62,078 bases of DNA, taken from assembly GCF_029263665.1 (NCBI RefSeq), contig NZ_JAJUFQ010000025.1, positions 1-62,078 on the forward strand, written 5' to 3'. This DNA comes from Halomonas sp. (GTDB lineage: Bacteria > Pseudomonadota > Gammaproteobacteria > Pseudomonadales > Halomonadaceae). Under the pieces are notes generated by a model. That model searched no databases. It saw only the letters and a list, made by a program, of their open reading frames with translations, and was not told the DNA's origin. Shown piece after piece: positions 33,042 through 40,707 of this stretch. Position 1 is the stretch's first letter. Every line of letters begins with the position of its first letter. Made by a program: the position numbers and the translations under genes.

Positions 33042-34190
33042 TTACCACTCGGCAACGGAGCCATCTTCATGTTGCCACACCGGGTTGCGCCAGCGGTGGC
33101 CAACTTTTGAACGTTCCTCGACGAATGCCTCGTTGATTTCCACACCAAGTCCCGGACCTTCCGGAATGGCGCAGAAGCCATCCTCGATGGCCAGGGCAGA
33201 CTTGTCGACCAGATAGTCGAGCACGTCGTTATCCTTGTTGTAGTGGATACCCATGCTCTGTTCCTGGATGAAGGCGTTATGGCATACCGCATCCAGTTGC
33301 AGGGAGGCCGCCAGGGTCAGCGGGCCGAGCGGACAATGTGGGGCCAGGGCCACATCATGGGCCGAAGCCAGGGTGGCAATCTTCCAGCCTTCGCTGATGC
33401 CGCCACAATGGGACAGGTCCGGCTGGACAATGTCGACCATATTGTCGGCAAACAGGTCGCGGAACTGGAAGCGGGTATGCAGGCGTTCGCCGGTGGCGAT
33501 GGGGGTGGCCAGGTCCTGGGCAATGGTCTTCAGGGCAGGGAGATGCTCCGGGGCCACCGGCTCCTCGATGAACATCAGATGGTAGGGCTCGAGCTCTCGC
33601 ATCAGCGTCTTGGCCATGGGACGGTGTACGCGACCATGAAAGTCCACGGCAATGCCGACATCCGGACCTACGGCATCGCGGGCCTCGGCGACGCGGGCCA
33701 CAGCTTCATCGATCTTGCGGTGGCTATCGACGATCTGCAGTTCTGGTGTGCCATTCATCTTGAAAGCGGTAAAACCCTGGTCGACCAGGGCCTTGGCACC
33801 AGCGCCCACATCGGAAGGGCGGTCGCCGCCGGTCCAGGCGTACATGCGCATCTTGTCGCGTACCTTGCCACCGAGTAATTGGTGGACGGGAACACCCAAA
33901 TCGCGTCCCTTGAGGTCCCATAGCGCCTGGTCGATACCGGCGATGGCGGACATCAGTATCGGGCCGCCACGGTAGAAGCCGGCCCGGTACATGACATTCC
34001 ACAGGTGTTCGATGTTACGAGGGTCCTGGCCGACCAGATAATCGGCGAGCTCATGCACGGCAGCTTCCACCGTGGCGGCGCGACCTTCGATCACTGGCTC
34101 TCCCCAGCCATAGACGCCTTCATCGGTCTCGATCTTCAGAAACAGCCAGCGTGGTGGAACTTGCCAGGTCTTGAGTCGGGTAATTTTCAT
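33042..34190 (-). CDS. dgoD: D-galactonate dehydratase
   Basis: A 382-residue enolase-superfamily enzyme, the same length as E. coli DgoD, turning D-galactonate into 2-keto-3-deoxygalactonate. MKITRLKTWQVPPRW, RAGFYRGGP, DFHGRVHRPMA (metal Asp and catalytic His), FIEEPV and PHCPLGPL are the expected motifs. The start is placed at MKITRLK; an upstream in-frame ATG at 34307 lies inside the regulator gene. The stop of gntR is 2 bp upstream, so the two are cotranscribed. No kinase or aldolase genes for the next steps are in the window. Confidence 0.93.
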   Translation of the reverse strand: MKITRLKTWQVPPRWLFLKIETDEGVYGWGEPVIEGRAATVEAAVHELADYLVGQDPRNIEHLWNVMYRAGFYRGGPILMSAIAGIDQALWDLKGRDLGVPVHQLLGGKVRDKMRMYAWTGGDRPSDVGAGAKALVDQGFTAFKMNGTPELQIVDSHRKIDEAVARVAEARDAVGPDVGIAVDFHGRVHRPMAKTLMRELEPYHLMFIEEPVAPEHLPALKTIAQDLATPIATGERLHTRFQFRDLFADNMVDIVQPDLSHCGGISEGWKIATLASAHDVALAPHCPLGPLTLAASLQLDAVCHNAFIQEQSMGIHYNKDNDVLDYLVDKSALAIEDGFCAIPEGPGLGVEINEAFVEERSKVGHRWRNPVWQHEDGSVAEW

Positions 34191-34192
34191 CG

Positions 34193-35005
34193 TCAGTGTC
34201 CTTGAGTGGAATCGTGAAGGGGGCGTGATGGTGCCCGCAATGTGGCTGTGGGTGGAGATGTGCTGTGATCCATTTCCAGATCCATTGCGGTGCGCTCCAG
34301 CAGGCACTCTGTGGCATGGCGTGCCTGTGCTGGCTGGCGTAGGCGAATGGCTTCCAGTAGTTGCTGATGGCGTTCGAGGCTATCGCTCAAGTCCTGTGTG
34401 TGATGCTGTGCACTTTGGATCAGCGCGACGATGGATGGCTTGAGCAGCAGCCCCATCTGCCGCCATACCAGATTATGGCTGGCGCGATAGATCGCATCAT
34501 GGAAGGCGACATCATGCTCGATATGCTGCTGGCGAAGCTCTTCTACACCGGCACTGTCACGCATGCCGATGAAAGCGGCCTCGATGCGAGCCAGGTCCTC
34601 GGCGGTGGCATTCAATGCCGCCAGCTCACTGATATAGGGTTCTGCGGACAGGCGAAAGGCAAAGACGGCTTTTATCAGCTGAGGATGAGGTGATTCCAAC
34701 CTGGCCATCCAGGCACTCATCTGTGGTGCCAGCAGATGCCAGTCGATGATGTCCTTGACCACAGTGCCACGCCCGGCGGTGCGCTCGATCAGCCCGGCGG
34801 TACTCAGTTCCGCCAGAGCGTTGCGCACCTTGTTGCGGCTGGCGGAGAAGTGGGCACATAGATCGATCTCCCGGGGGAAAGTATCACCAGGTTGCCAGTG
34901 GCCAGACAGGATCGCCTGGGCCAGAACCTCGGCCAACGCAGAAGCGCTGCGCTCCTGGGCAGGTTGGGGCAACTTGGCAAGACGTGGTGTGGCGAGAGGA
35001 TCCAT
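34193..35005 (-). CDS. GntR/FadR-family regulator, DgoR-like
   Basis: A 270-residue regulator with a GntR winged helix at ~20-90 (GDTFPREIDLCAHFSASRNKVRNALAEL) and an FCD domain (FRLSAEPYISELAA, HDVAFHDAIYRASHN). Position as first gene before dgoD matches DgoR, the D-galactonate-responsive repressor of E. coli. A 13-bp inverted repeat (arms 35016-35028 and 35044-35056) lies just upstream of its start and is the probable operator, giving self-repression of the gntR-dgoD-lactonase unit. An extra ~20-residue Pro/Ser/His tail follows the core. Confidence 0.86.
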   Translation of the reverse strand: MDPLATPRLAKLPQPAQERSASALAEVLAQAILSGHWQPGDTFPREIDLCAHFSASRNKVRNALAELSTAGLIERTAGRGTVVKDIIDWHLLAPQMSAWMARLESPHPQLIKAVFAFRLSAEPYISELAALNATAEDLARIEAAFIGMRDSAGVEELRQQHIEHDVAFHDAIYRASHNLVWRQMGLLLKPSIVALIQSAQHHTQDLSDSLERHQQLLEAIRLRQPAQARHATECLLERTAMDLEMDHSTSPPTATLRAPSRPLHDSTQGH

Positions 35006-35015
35006 GCAGGAACTC

Positions 35016-35056
35016 CAAAATGTCTGACGACAATATATGAAATGTCAGACATTTTG
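35016..35056. promoter_or_regulatory. Operator candidate of the DgoR-like regulator
   Basis: CAAAATGTCTGAC and GTCAGACATTTTG are perfect 13-bp inverted arms with a 15-base AT-rich spacer, 11 bp upstream of the regulator start. Each arm region also contains a small palindrome of its own (TGTCTGACGACA and TGTCAGACA), so two dimers could bind. Confidence 0.6.
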
Positions 35057-35195
35057 TGCAACTCGACTTTTGATCGACTCCATCGTGCTGATGGGTGAAG
35101 TGAGCGAGAAAGCGATTCAGCATCGAAAAGGAAGTCGCCATGGAACCACGCTCGATGGTCGGGCGAGAACTACTTGAGAATGACTGCCGGGAACA

Positions 35196-35882
35196 TCAGA
35201 GATCTTGTACCGGCCTGAGTGTTATGGACGTTGTTCCTGGCAGCGGCATGCTGATGTCGAGCTCAGGGCTGATATCGAGCTCAGGGCTGCGAATACAGAG
35301 ATGAATGGTCAATTGCTCATCCTGATATTGCCAGACATGTATGGTGCCATTCGGAGCCAACTCGTCGAGCATTGTCGCGATATCCGGGGAAAGCACGTGC
35401 GACGGCCTTTTCCCTTCGCTCCAGGCGAGCTTGAAGAGCGCTTCATGCAAGGTCCAGGCGCGATAGAAAGCCTGTTGTGGTTGGGCATCCTGGTGGATGG
35501 AGGTGCGTATCTGCGGTGTGGGGAAAGCTTCGATCAGGCCGTCGAGCTTGCGTGCATGACGTCCAATGGGGCTCTCGATGTCCAGTCCGAAGGGTCTGTT
35601 GGACAGCGCGGCGATGACATGATCACGACGGTGGCTCAACCCCGGCCAGATACCATTGGGCAGGTTATCGTGGCGTACCGGTCCGTGACCGCGCGGTGAC
35701 CAGCCTGCCAGGGGGCAGTCGATCGCCCACTGGGCCGCAAGCTGTGACAACAACTCGCGGCCCAGGCGAGAGGCTCCGGCTCCTCTGGCTACTGGCCCTG
35801 TACGTGCAAGGGCCAGTAGCAGGCGAGCGGGGCCTAGCTCACTCCAGTGTGACAACTTCGCCCTTGAGCGAGACACCGGCAA
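35196..35882 (-). CDS. 4'-phosphopantetheinyl transferase-like protein
   Basis: A 228-residue protein that would load phosphopantetheine on the two acyl carrier proteins of the cluster. The magnesium motif FGLDIE and the second motif WTLHEALFK are present; the latter has His where most members have Lys (W-x-x-KEA). The start is uncertain: ATG at 35882 overlaps the upstream gene by 44 bp, and a TTG ten codons later is possible. The C-terminus contains a duplicated SPELDI segment from an 18-bp repeat (35250-35285). Last gene of the aryl-polyene cluster. Confidence 0.78.
   Translation of the reverse strand: MPVSRSRAKLSHWSELGPARLLLALARTGPVARGAGASRLGRELLSQLAAQWAIDCPLAGWSPRGHGPVRHDNLPNGIWPGLSHRRDHVIAALSNRPFGLDIESPIGRHARKLDGLIEAFPTPQIRTSIHQDAQPQQAFYRAWTLHEALFKLAWSEGKRPSHVLSPDIATMLDELAPNGTIHVWQYQDEQLTIHLCIRSPELDISPELDISMPLPGTTSITLRPVQDL
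35250..35285. repeat. 18-bp tandem duplication near the transferase 3' end
   Basis: Two 18-bp copies (GCTGATGTCGAGCTCAGG and GCTGATATCGAGCTCAGG) lie in frame, 54 bp before the end of the phosphopantetheinyl transferase gene, and encode repeated SPELDI. Confidence 0.85.
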
Positions 35883-36285
35883 TCAGGGTACCGGCACGAC
35901 ATTCGTATTCCGTTGCAGAGGGCCTGGCAATCTCATCGTAGTAGCTGGTGATGTTGATGACCGCATTGGCGCCTTCTTCCTTGGCACGCTCCTGTATCGC
36001 CAGCAGGGCGGACAGCATCACCCAACGGCAGGCTTCCTCATCGGTCTTGTTCAAGGCATTGGTCTTGCGGTATGTGACCACTGGCCCATGTTCCTGGGCC
36101 ACGCTGCCGGCGACGGCACTGTCGCCGAAGACAAAGTGGATATTGGGGTCGAGCTTTTTCTTGGCCTCAGGCATGGCCAGTACATCCTGAATGGGCAGGA
36201 AATACTGCGTATCGCGGGCCTGAGCCATGGATGCCAGCACCATGCTGCTGAGCATCAAGGCCAGGCAAATCAGTCCTTTCTTCAT
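35839..36285 (-). CDS. Exported small protein of aryl-polyene clusters (YbjQ-like fold suspected)
   Basis: A 148-residue protein with a Sec signal peptide (MKKGLICLALMLSS core, cleavage after AQA, residue 23). The mature part holds ALLAIQERAKEEGANAVINITSYYDE, a segment like that in YbjQ-type metal-binding proteins, and a single Cys pair. Proteins of this kind sit at the end of many aryl-polyene clusters, often labelled 'excinuclease ATPase subunit', a label with no support in the sequence. AAGGAG precedes the ATG. Probably periplasmic; role unknown. Confidence 0.7.
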   Translation of the reverse strand: MKKGLICLALMLSSMVLASMAQARDTQYFLPIQDVLAMPEAKKKLDPNIHFVFGDSAVAGSVAQEHGPVVTYRKTNALNKTDEEACRWVMLSALLAIQERAKEEGANAVINITSYYDEIARPSATEYECRAGTLIAGVSLKGEVVTLE

Positions 36286-36300
36286 CTTTTATCACTCCTT

Positions 36301-36349
36301 GTGCAGTGAGATAGATTGTGCGGTGAGATAGATGGCGTGGTGAGATGGA
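36301..36349. repeat. 17-bp triple repeat between cluster genes
   Basis: Three imperfect copies of a 17-bp unit (GTGCGGTGAGATAGATG type) at 36301-36317, 36318-36334 and 36335-36349. They lie 53 bp past the ketosynthase stop and directly upstream of the small exported protein's ribosome binding site. Confidence 0.85.
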
Positions 36350-36401
36350 GCCGCTGAGGCGGTGGTTGCAAAGCGAGCATGAAACCTGTCGGCCCAGGGC
36401 T

Positions 36402-37664
36402 TCATGGGCCCCAGCGCTGGAAGATCAGTGATGTATTGATGCCGCCGAAGGCAAAGTTGTTGCTCATGACATATTCACAGTCGATGTGGCGGCCCTTGCC
36501 ACAAAGGTAATCCAGTTCTGCGCATTTTGGATCGAGCATATCCAGATTGGCGGTGGCGTGGAACCAGCCTTCACGCATCATCTCGATAGCGACCCAGGCT
36601 TCGAGTGCACCGCAGGCCCCTAGAGTGTGACCGGTAAAACTCTTGAATGCACTGATCGGCTGAGCTTTTCCAAAGACGGCTTGTGTGGCAATGGACTCAG
36701 CAATATCGCCACGTTCCGTGGCTGTGCCATGGGCGCTGACATAGCCGATCTGCTCCGGGCACAACGCGGCGTCGGCGAGTGCACCGCGTATGGCAGCCTC
36801 CATCATGGCGGTATCTGGCTGAGTGACATGGCGGCCATCACTGTTGGTGGCAAATCCTACCAGTTCGGCATGAATCCTGGCTCCCCTGGCCAGAGCATGC
36901 TCGAGGTCCTCCAGAATCAGGGTTCCTGCCCCTTCTCCGATGACCAGACCATCACGCCCAGCATCGAAGGGACGAGGTGTCTTCTCGGGTTGGTCGTTGA
37001 GTGTGCTGGTCGCGAACAGGGTATCGAAGACGGCTGCCTCGGAGGCGGAAAGCTCTTCGCAGCCGCCTGCAATCATGGCGGTCTGGCGACCGAAGCGAAT
37101 GGCCTCGTAAGCGTAGCCGATCCCCTGGCTACCGGAGGTACAAGCACTTGAAGTGGTATGGATGCGTCCGCGAACACCAAGGAAAACCCCGATGTTCACT
37201 GGCGCGGTATGCGCCATCATGCGGATATAGGAGTTGGCATTAAGCCCATCGGTGGACTTGTTGATCAACATGTTGCCGAAGTCGGCCACCGCGTCAGGTT
37301 CTCCGGCGGAGGCGCCATAGGCGATGCCCATGCGGCCGCTTCTGGTCAACGTGCTGTCGAGCAGACCGGCATCTTCCAGGGCCAGCTCGCTGGCCCGGGT
37401 GGCCATGCGGGCTCCGCGTCCCATGCTGCGCAGGGCCTTGCGATGGTAGTGTTCGGGCAGGGAGAAGTCTTGCACTACCCCGGCGAGACGCGTGTTCAAG
37501 CCCTCGTACTGTTCCCACTCTTTCATATGACAGATGCCGTTGATACCCGCAGCGAGACGCTGGCGAATGCTTGGCCAGTCGTTGCCGATAGGCGAGAACC
37601 CCGCCATTCCGGTCACGACCACGCGTCGGCCCAGACCGTCGGGGCGCATGGCATTGGTTGTCAT
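36402..37664 (-). CDS. Beta-ketoacyl-ACP synthase (FabF-type), aryl-polyene cluster
   Basis: A 420-residue condensing enzyme. The catalytic triad is complete: Cys175 (SSACTSG), His312 (SAHGTAT) and His346 (FTGHTLGACG). VVVTGMAGFSPIG opens the thiolase fold. It elongates the polyene chain on ACP. Start MTTNAM is chosen because it overlaps the reductase stop as ATGA; longer starts run into that gene. One of three KS-type proteins in the cluster, of which two are catalytically complete. Confidence 0.93.
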   Translation of the reverse strand: MTTNAMRPDGLGRRVVVTGMAGFSPIGNDWPSIRQRLAAGINGICHMKEWEQYEGLNTRLAGVVQDFSLPEHYHRKALRSMGRGARMATRASELALEDAGLLDSTLTRSGRMGIAYGASAGEPDAVADFGNMLINKSTDGLNANSYIRMMAHTAPVNIGVFLGVRGRIHTTSSACTSGSQGIGYAYEAIRFGRQTAMIAGGCEELSASEAAVFDTLFATSTLNDQPEKTPRPFDAGRDGLVIGEGAGTLILEDLEHALARGARIHAELVGFATNSDGRHVTQPDTAMMEAAIRGALADAALCPEQIGYVSAHGTATERGDIAESIATQAVFGKAQPISAFKSFTGHTLGACGALEAWVAIEMMREGWFHATANLDMLDPKCAELDYLCGKGRHIDCEYVMSNNFAFGGINTSLIFQRWGP

Positions 37665-38389
37665 CAGCACATACCTCCGTTGACCGCAATGACCTGGCGG
37701 GTGATGTAGCTTGCCTCGTGGGAACACAGGAAACTGACGGCAGCGGCAACTTCATCGGCGGTACCGGTGCGCTGCATGGGGATCATCTTGAGCGCTTCAT
37801 CGCGAGCCAGGTCTTCTGTCATGTCAGTGTCGATCAACCCTGGCGCAACGGCATTGACGGTGATTCTGCGTTTGGCGAGTTCGATGGCCAATGCCTTCAC
37901 GGCTCCGATCAAGCCGGCCTTGGCGGCGCTGTAGTTGACCTGTCCACGGTTACCCATCAGACCGGAGACGGATGACATGACCACAATGCGCCCGGGTTTG
38001 CGCCGACGTACCAACGGCATGGTGATCGGCTTGATCACGTTGTAGAAGCCATTGAGGCCAGTATCGATGACCCCATCCCAGTCGGCATCGGACAGCGCCG
38101 GGAAAGCCGCATCGGCAGTGATGCCGGCATTGCACACGACGCCGTAGTAAGCCCCGTGAGCGTCGATGTCTGCTTCCAGCGTCTGGCGTGCATGCTCTCG
38201 GTCAGTCACGTCAAAGCACAGAATGCGCACGTCACGGCCCAAGTGACGAATGTCCTCGGCAACACGCTCGGCGGCATCCTTTTGTTGACGACAATGCAGC
38301 ACGATATCGAAGCCGTCCTTGGCCAGGCGCAGCGCAATGGCACGGCCGATGCCTCGGCTGGAGCCGGTAACGAGAATGGTATCTCTCAT
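37664..38389 (-). CDS. 3-oxoacyl-ACP reductase (FabG-type SDR)
   Basis: A 241-residue short-chain dehydrogenase that reduces the beta-keto group in each elongation round. The NADPH motif TGSSRGIGRAIA is at residues ~7-18. The catalytic Ser, Tyr and Lys are in SSVSGLMGNRGQVNYSAAKAG. NAVAPGLIDTDMTED is typical of FabG. AAGGAGC lies before the ATG, and both ends overlap neighbours by 4 bp. Confidence 0.95.
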   Translation of the reverse strand: MRDTILVTGSSRGIGRAIALRLAKDGFDIVLHCRQQKDAAERVAEDIRHLGRDVRILCFDVTDREHARQTLEADIDAHGAYYGVVCNAGITADAAFPALSDADWDGVIDTGLNGFYNVIKPITMPLVRRRKPGRIVVMSSVSGLMGNRGQVNYSAAKAGLIGAVKALAIELAKRRITVNAVAPGLIDTDMTEDLARDEALKMIPMQRTGTADEVAAAVSFLCSHEASYITRQVIAVNGGMC

Positions 38390-38877
38390 GGTTGCTCCTT
38401 CAGCATGGCATTCAGGGCATCTTCGGATTCGGGTTGGAACACATTGAGCAGAGCACTGGCGACCTGGCCCTGAGCGGTGTGTAACTCGGCCTGGAAGGCG
38501 CCCAGGCCATTGTCGGCACGATAGTCCAGTTGAATGGTGACTTCGACGGGCACACCCAAAGGGAAGGATGCAAGGTCGCAGCGATAGCGTCGGGTACCGA
38601 GCAGAAAACCGATGCTGGGGCGCCGTCCCTGATCCGTGTTGTGGTGTCCTGACCAGGCAGCGATGGCCTGGGCCATCCACTCCAGGCCGACCCAGCCGGG
38701 GATGCCTGCGGAGGTTGCAAACAGGTCATCACGCTTAGGAGTGACTCGAGCGCGCAGATGCTCCTGGCCAACCTCCAGTAGCTCATCCAGCAGGCACATG
38801 TCACCTTCGTGAGGTACCAGTGAGTCAATGGACTGAGGATATGAACCTGCCTGGTCGGGAGTCGTATGGTGAATCAT
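38386..38877 (-). CDS. Hotdog-fold 3-hydroxyacyl-ACP dehydratase (ApeP-like)
   Basis: A 163-residue hotdog protein. VPHEGDMCLLDEL near residue 22 supplies the His, and GWVGLEWMAQAIAAW the acidic residue, in the layout of the ApeP dehydratases of aryl-polyene clusters. It would remove water to make the conjugated double bonds, possibly as a heterodimer with the hotdog domain fused to the ligase (48534-50246). ATGA overlaps on both sides. Confidence 0.82.
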   Translation of the reverse strand: MIHHTTPDQAGSYPQSIDSLVPHEGDMCLLDELLEVGQEHLRARVTPKRDDLFATSAGIPGWVGLEWMAQAIAAWSGHHNTDQGRRPSIGFLLGTRRYRCDLASFPLGVPVEVTIQLDYRADNGLGAFQAELHTAQGQVASALLNVFQPESEDALNAMLKEQP

Positions 38878-40031
38878 TGGCTGCGTTCCATGAGCAGGGC
38901 AATGTTATTGCCGCCAAAGGCAAAGGCATTGGACAGGGCGCGTTTCACATCGTAATGGCCGCCATGGCTGAAGGTCAGGGCGGGCAGGGCCGGGTCGGCC
39001 TCGTACAGCTGAGGCGGTAGTTGCCCGCGGTCGATGGCCAGCCAGCAGAAAGCGGCTTCCAGGGCGCCACATGCTCCCAGTGTGTGGCCTGTCAGGCTCT
39101 TGGTCGAGCTGCAGGGCACACCTTGAGGGAACACTTCGGCAACGGCCAGGGATTCCATCGCATCATTCAGCTTGGTGGCGGTGCCGTGCAAGTTGAGATA
39201 GTCGACCTGTGACGCCTGCACGCCAGCCATGTGCAGAGCCGCGAGCATGGCTTCACGGGCGCCGGAACCATCCGGCCGGGGGGCGGAAATATGATGGGCA
39301 TCGCTGGTTTCACCATAGCCGCCAAGCTGAATGCCGCCGTTTTCTCCAGTGACCAGGAATAGCGCGGCCCCTTCACCGAGATTGATGCCCCTTCTATCGG
39401 CGGCAAAGGGACGGCAGGGAGCGTCGCTGACCGCCTCCAGCGAGGCGAAACCATTGACGGTCAAACGGCACAGTGAGTCGGCCCCTCCCGCGATGGCCGC
39501 ATCGCACTGGCCGCTGGCAATCAGGCGGCGGGCACTGGCCAGGGCCTTGGCGCTGGACGTGCAGGCCGTGGACAGGGTATAGGCGGGGCCATCAAGGTTC
39601 AGGTACCAGGCAACGAAATCAGCAGGTGCACCGATTTCATGGCGATAGTATTGGAAGTCCTCTGGCCAGTCGCCATCCCTGCCGCGTTGTGAAAGCGCGT
39701 CTTCGGTTTCCCCGATGCCTGACGTGCTGGTGCCCAGGATGACGGCAATACGTGCATCAGGATTGGCACTGCGCCAGTCTTCCAGAGTGGGGGCCAGGCG
39801 CTCCAGGGCTGCCGCAAGCAAACGGTTGTTGCGTGAACGGTACTTGCTGGGCCATCCACTGTCATCCGGAAGGGCAGTGTCAACGCGTCCCAATGGCAAG
39901 GGCCTGCCCGGTGTGAAGGCATCGCTCGTGTGCAAGCCCGCCTGGCCTTGGAAAAGGCGGGTGGCGATGATGTCCAGTTGGTCGCCAAGTGGGCAGACCA
40001 GGGCTGGTGGGTAAAGGCGGCAATAGGTCAT
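38874..40031 (-). CDS. Beta-ketoacyl-ACP synthase, second, aryl-polyene cluster
   Basis: A 385-residue condensing enzyme from the ATG at 40031, which gives the ATGA overlap found throughout this operon; an in-frame ATG at 40043 is possible. Cys157 (STACTSSAK), His282 (NLHGTAT) and His316 (LTGHTLGACG) make a complete active site. The N-terminal ~90 residues are less conserved than in FabF. It probably pairs with the short KS-like protein at 52150-52812 as a chain-length heterodimer, by analogy with known aryl-polyene systems. Confidence 0.9.
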   Translation of the reverse strand: MTYCRLYPPALVCPLGDQLDIIATRLFQGQAGLHTSDAFTPGRPLPLGRVDTALPDDSGWPSKYRSRNNRLLAAALERLAPTLEDWRSANPDARIAVILGTSTSGIGETEDALSQRGRDGDWPEDFQYYRHEIGAPADFVAWYLNLDGPAYTLSTACTSSAKALASARRLIASGQCDAAIAGGADSLCRLTVNGFASLEAVSDAPCRPFAADRRGINLGEGAALFLVTGENGGIQLGGYGETSDAHHISAPRPDGSGAREAMLAALHMAGVQASQVDYLNLHGTATKLNDAMESLAVAEVFPQGVPCSSTKSLTGHTLGACGALEAAFCWLAIDRGQLPPQLYEADPALPALTFSHGGHYDVKRALSNAFAFGGNNIALLMERSQ

Positions 40032-40702
40032 GGTGGAGGGCATGCTGTCGTGCTGTCGTCTTGTGTTTTCGTGCCTTGCGCTGCTGTCGGCGCAATGTAG
40101 AGCCGATATCCTGCTTCGACATCATCAATGACTCGACATTGCGGTGTTGTGTCGATACGTGCTTTCAAGCGACCTCGGTAGTAGATCCTGCGTTGTCTGG
40201 CAGTAGTTTCCAATGTCCAGTCTGTGCCGTTAAAGGCATCTTGTATGTCATCTTTCGGCCACAGGCTCCAGGTCAGGCGGCTGGCCAGCCAATCGGCACT
40301 GAAGGGGGGATCGAACACCGCATCGGGCAGGAAACGGCTACCGTTTTCATCACGAACCATCGTCAGCAGTCGCTGACCCTGCAAGCTCAGCAAAGCCAGT
40401 TGCAATTGTTGATGGTCGTGGCGGATGACACCGAGAAGCGTATCGCGCTTGTTTGCGTGCTCAAAGGTCAGCCGTTGAATACTGGGTGTCGCGGGTGGCA
40501 GCGTTGCGAGACTTGGTGCCGGTGACGTTGGTGGTATGTTGCTGCAGGCACTCAGAGCCAGTAGCAGGACGCCACTGAGAAGCCCGTGGAGCAGGGAGTG
40601 TTTCTGCCCTTGCGGACGGCGCTCCTGGCCACTCGAGGCTGTCTCACATCGCGTCAGGCCATACCGGGCCATGTCGCCTTGCTTCATCGAGATCAGCTCC
40701 AT
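40028..40702 (-). CDS. DUF3261 family lipoprotein
   Basis: A ~224-residue lipoprotein with an unusually long basic lead of about 40 residues, then LLSGVLLLALSACS, a clear lipobox with Cys near residue 52. The mature part has a RLLTMVRDENGSRFLPDAVFD stretch and PFSADWLASRLTWSLWP, typical of DUF3261 proteins that accompany aryl-polyene clusters. It is expected on a membrane facing the periplasm, with the LolA-like and MMPL proteins. The start is uncertain: 40702 (GGGGAG upstream) or 40687. Confidence 0.78.
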   Translation of the reverse strand: MELISMKQGDMARYGLTRCETASSGQERRPQGQKHSLLHGLLSGVLLLALSACSNIPPTSPAPSLATLPPATPSIQRLTFEHANKRDTLLGVIRHDHQQLQLALLSLQGQRLLTMVRDENGSRFLPDAVFDPPFSADWLASRLTWSLWPKDDIQDAFNGTDWTLETTARQRRIYYRGRLKARIDTTPQCRVIDDVEAGYRLYIAPTAAQGTKTQDDSTTACPPP

Positions 40703-40707
40703 AGGGC

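Noticed and set aside
35839..36285. Excinuclease subunit
   Set aside because: A common label for such proteins, but there is no ABC ATPase or zinc-finger motif and a signal peptide is present.
37665..38680. N-terminal extension of the ketoreductase to 38680
   Set aside because: The extra 97 residues lie inside the dehydratase gene in another frame and match no SDR; the core starts at MRDTILVTG.
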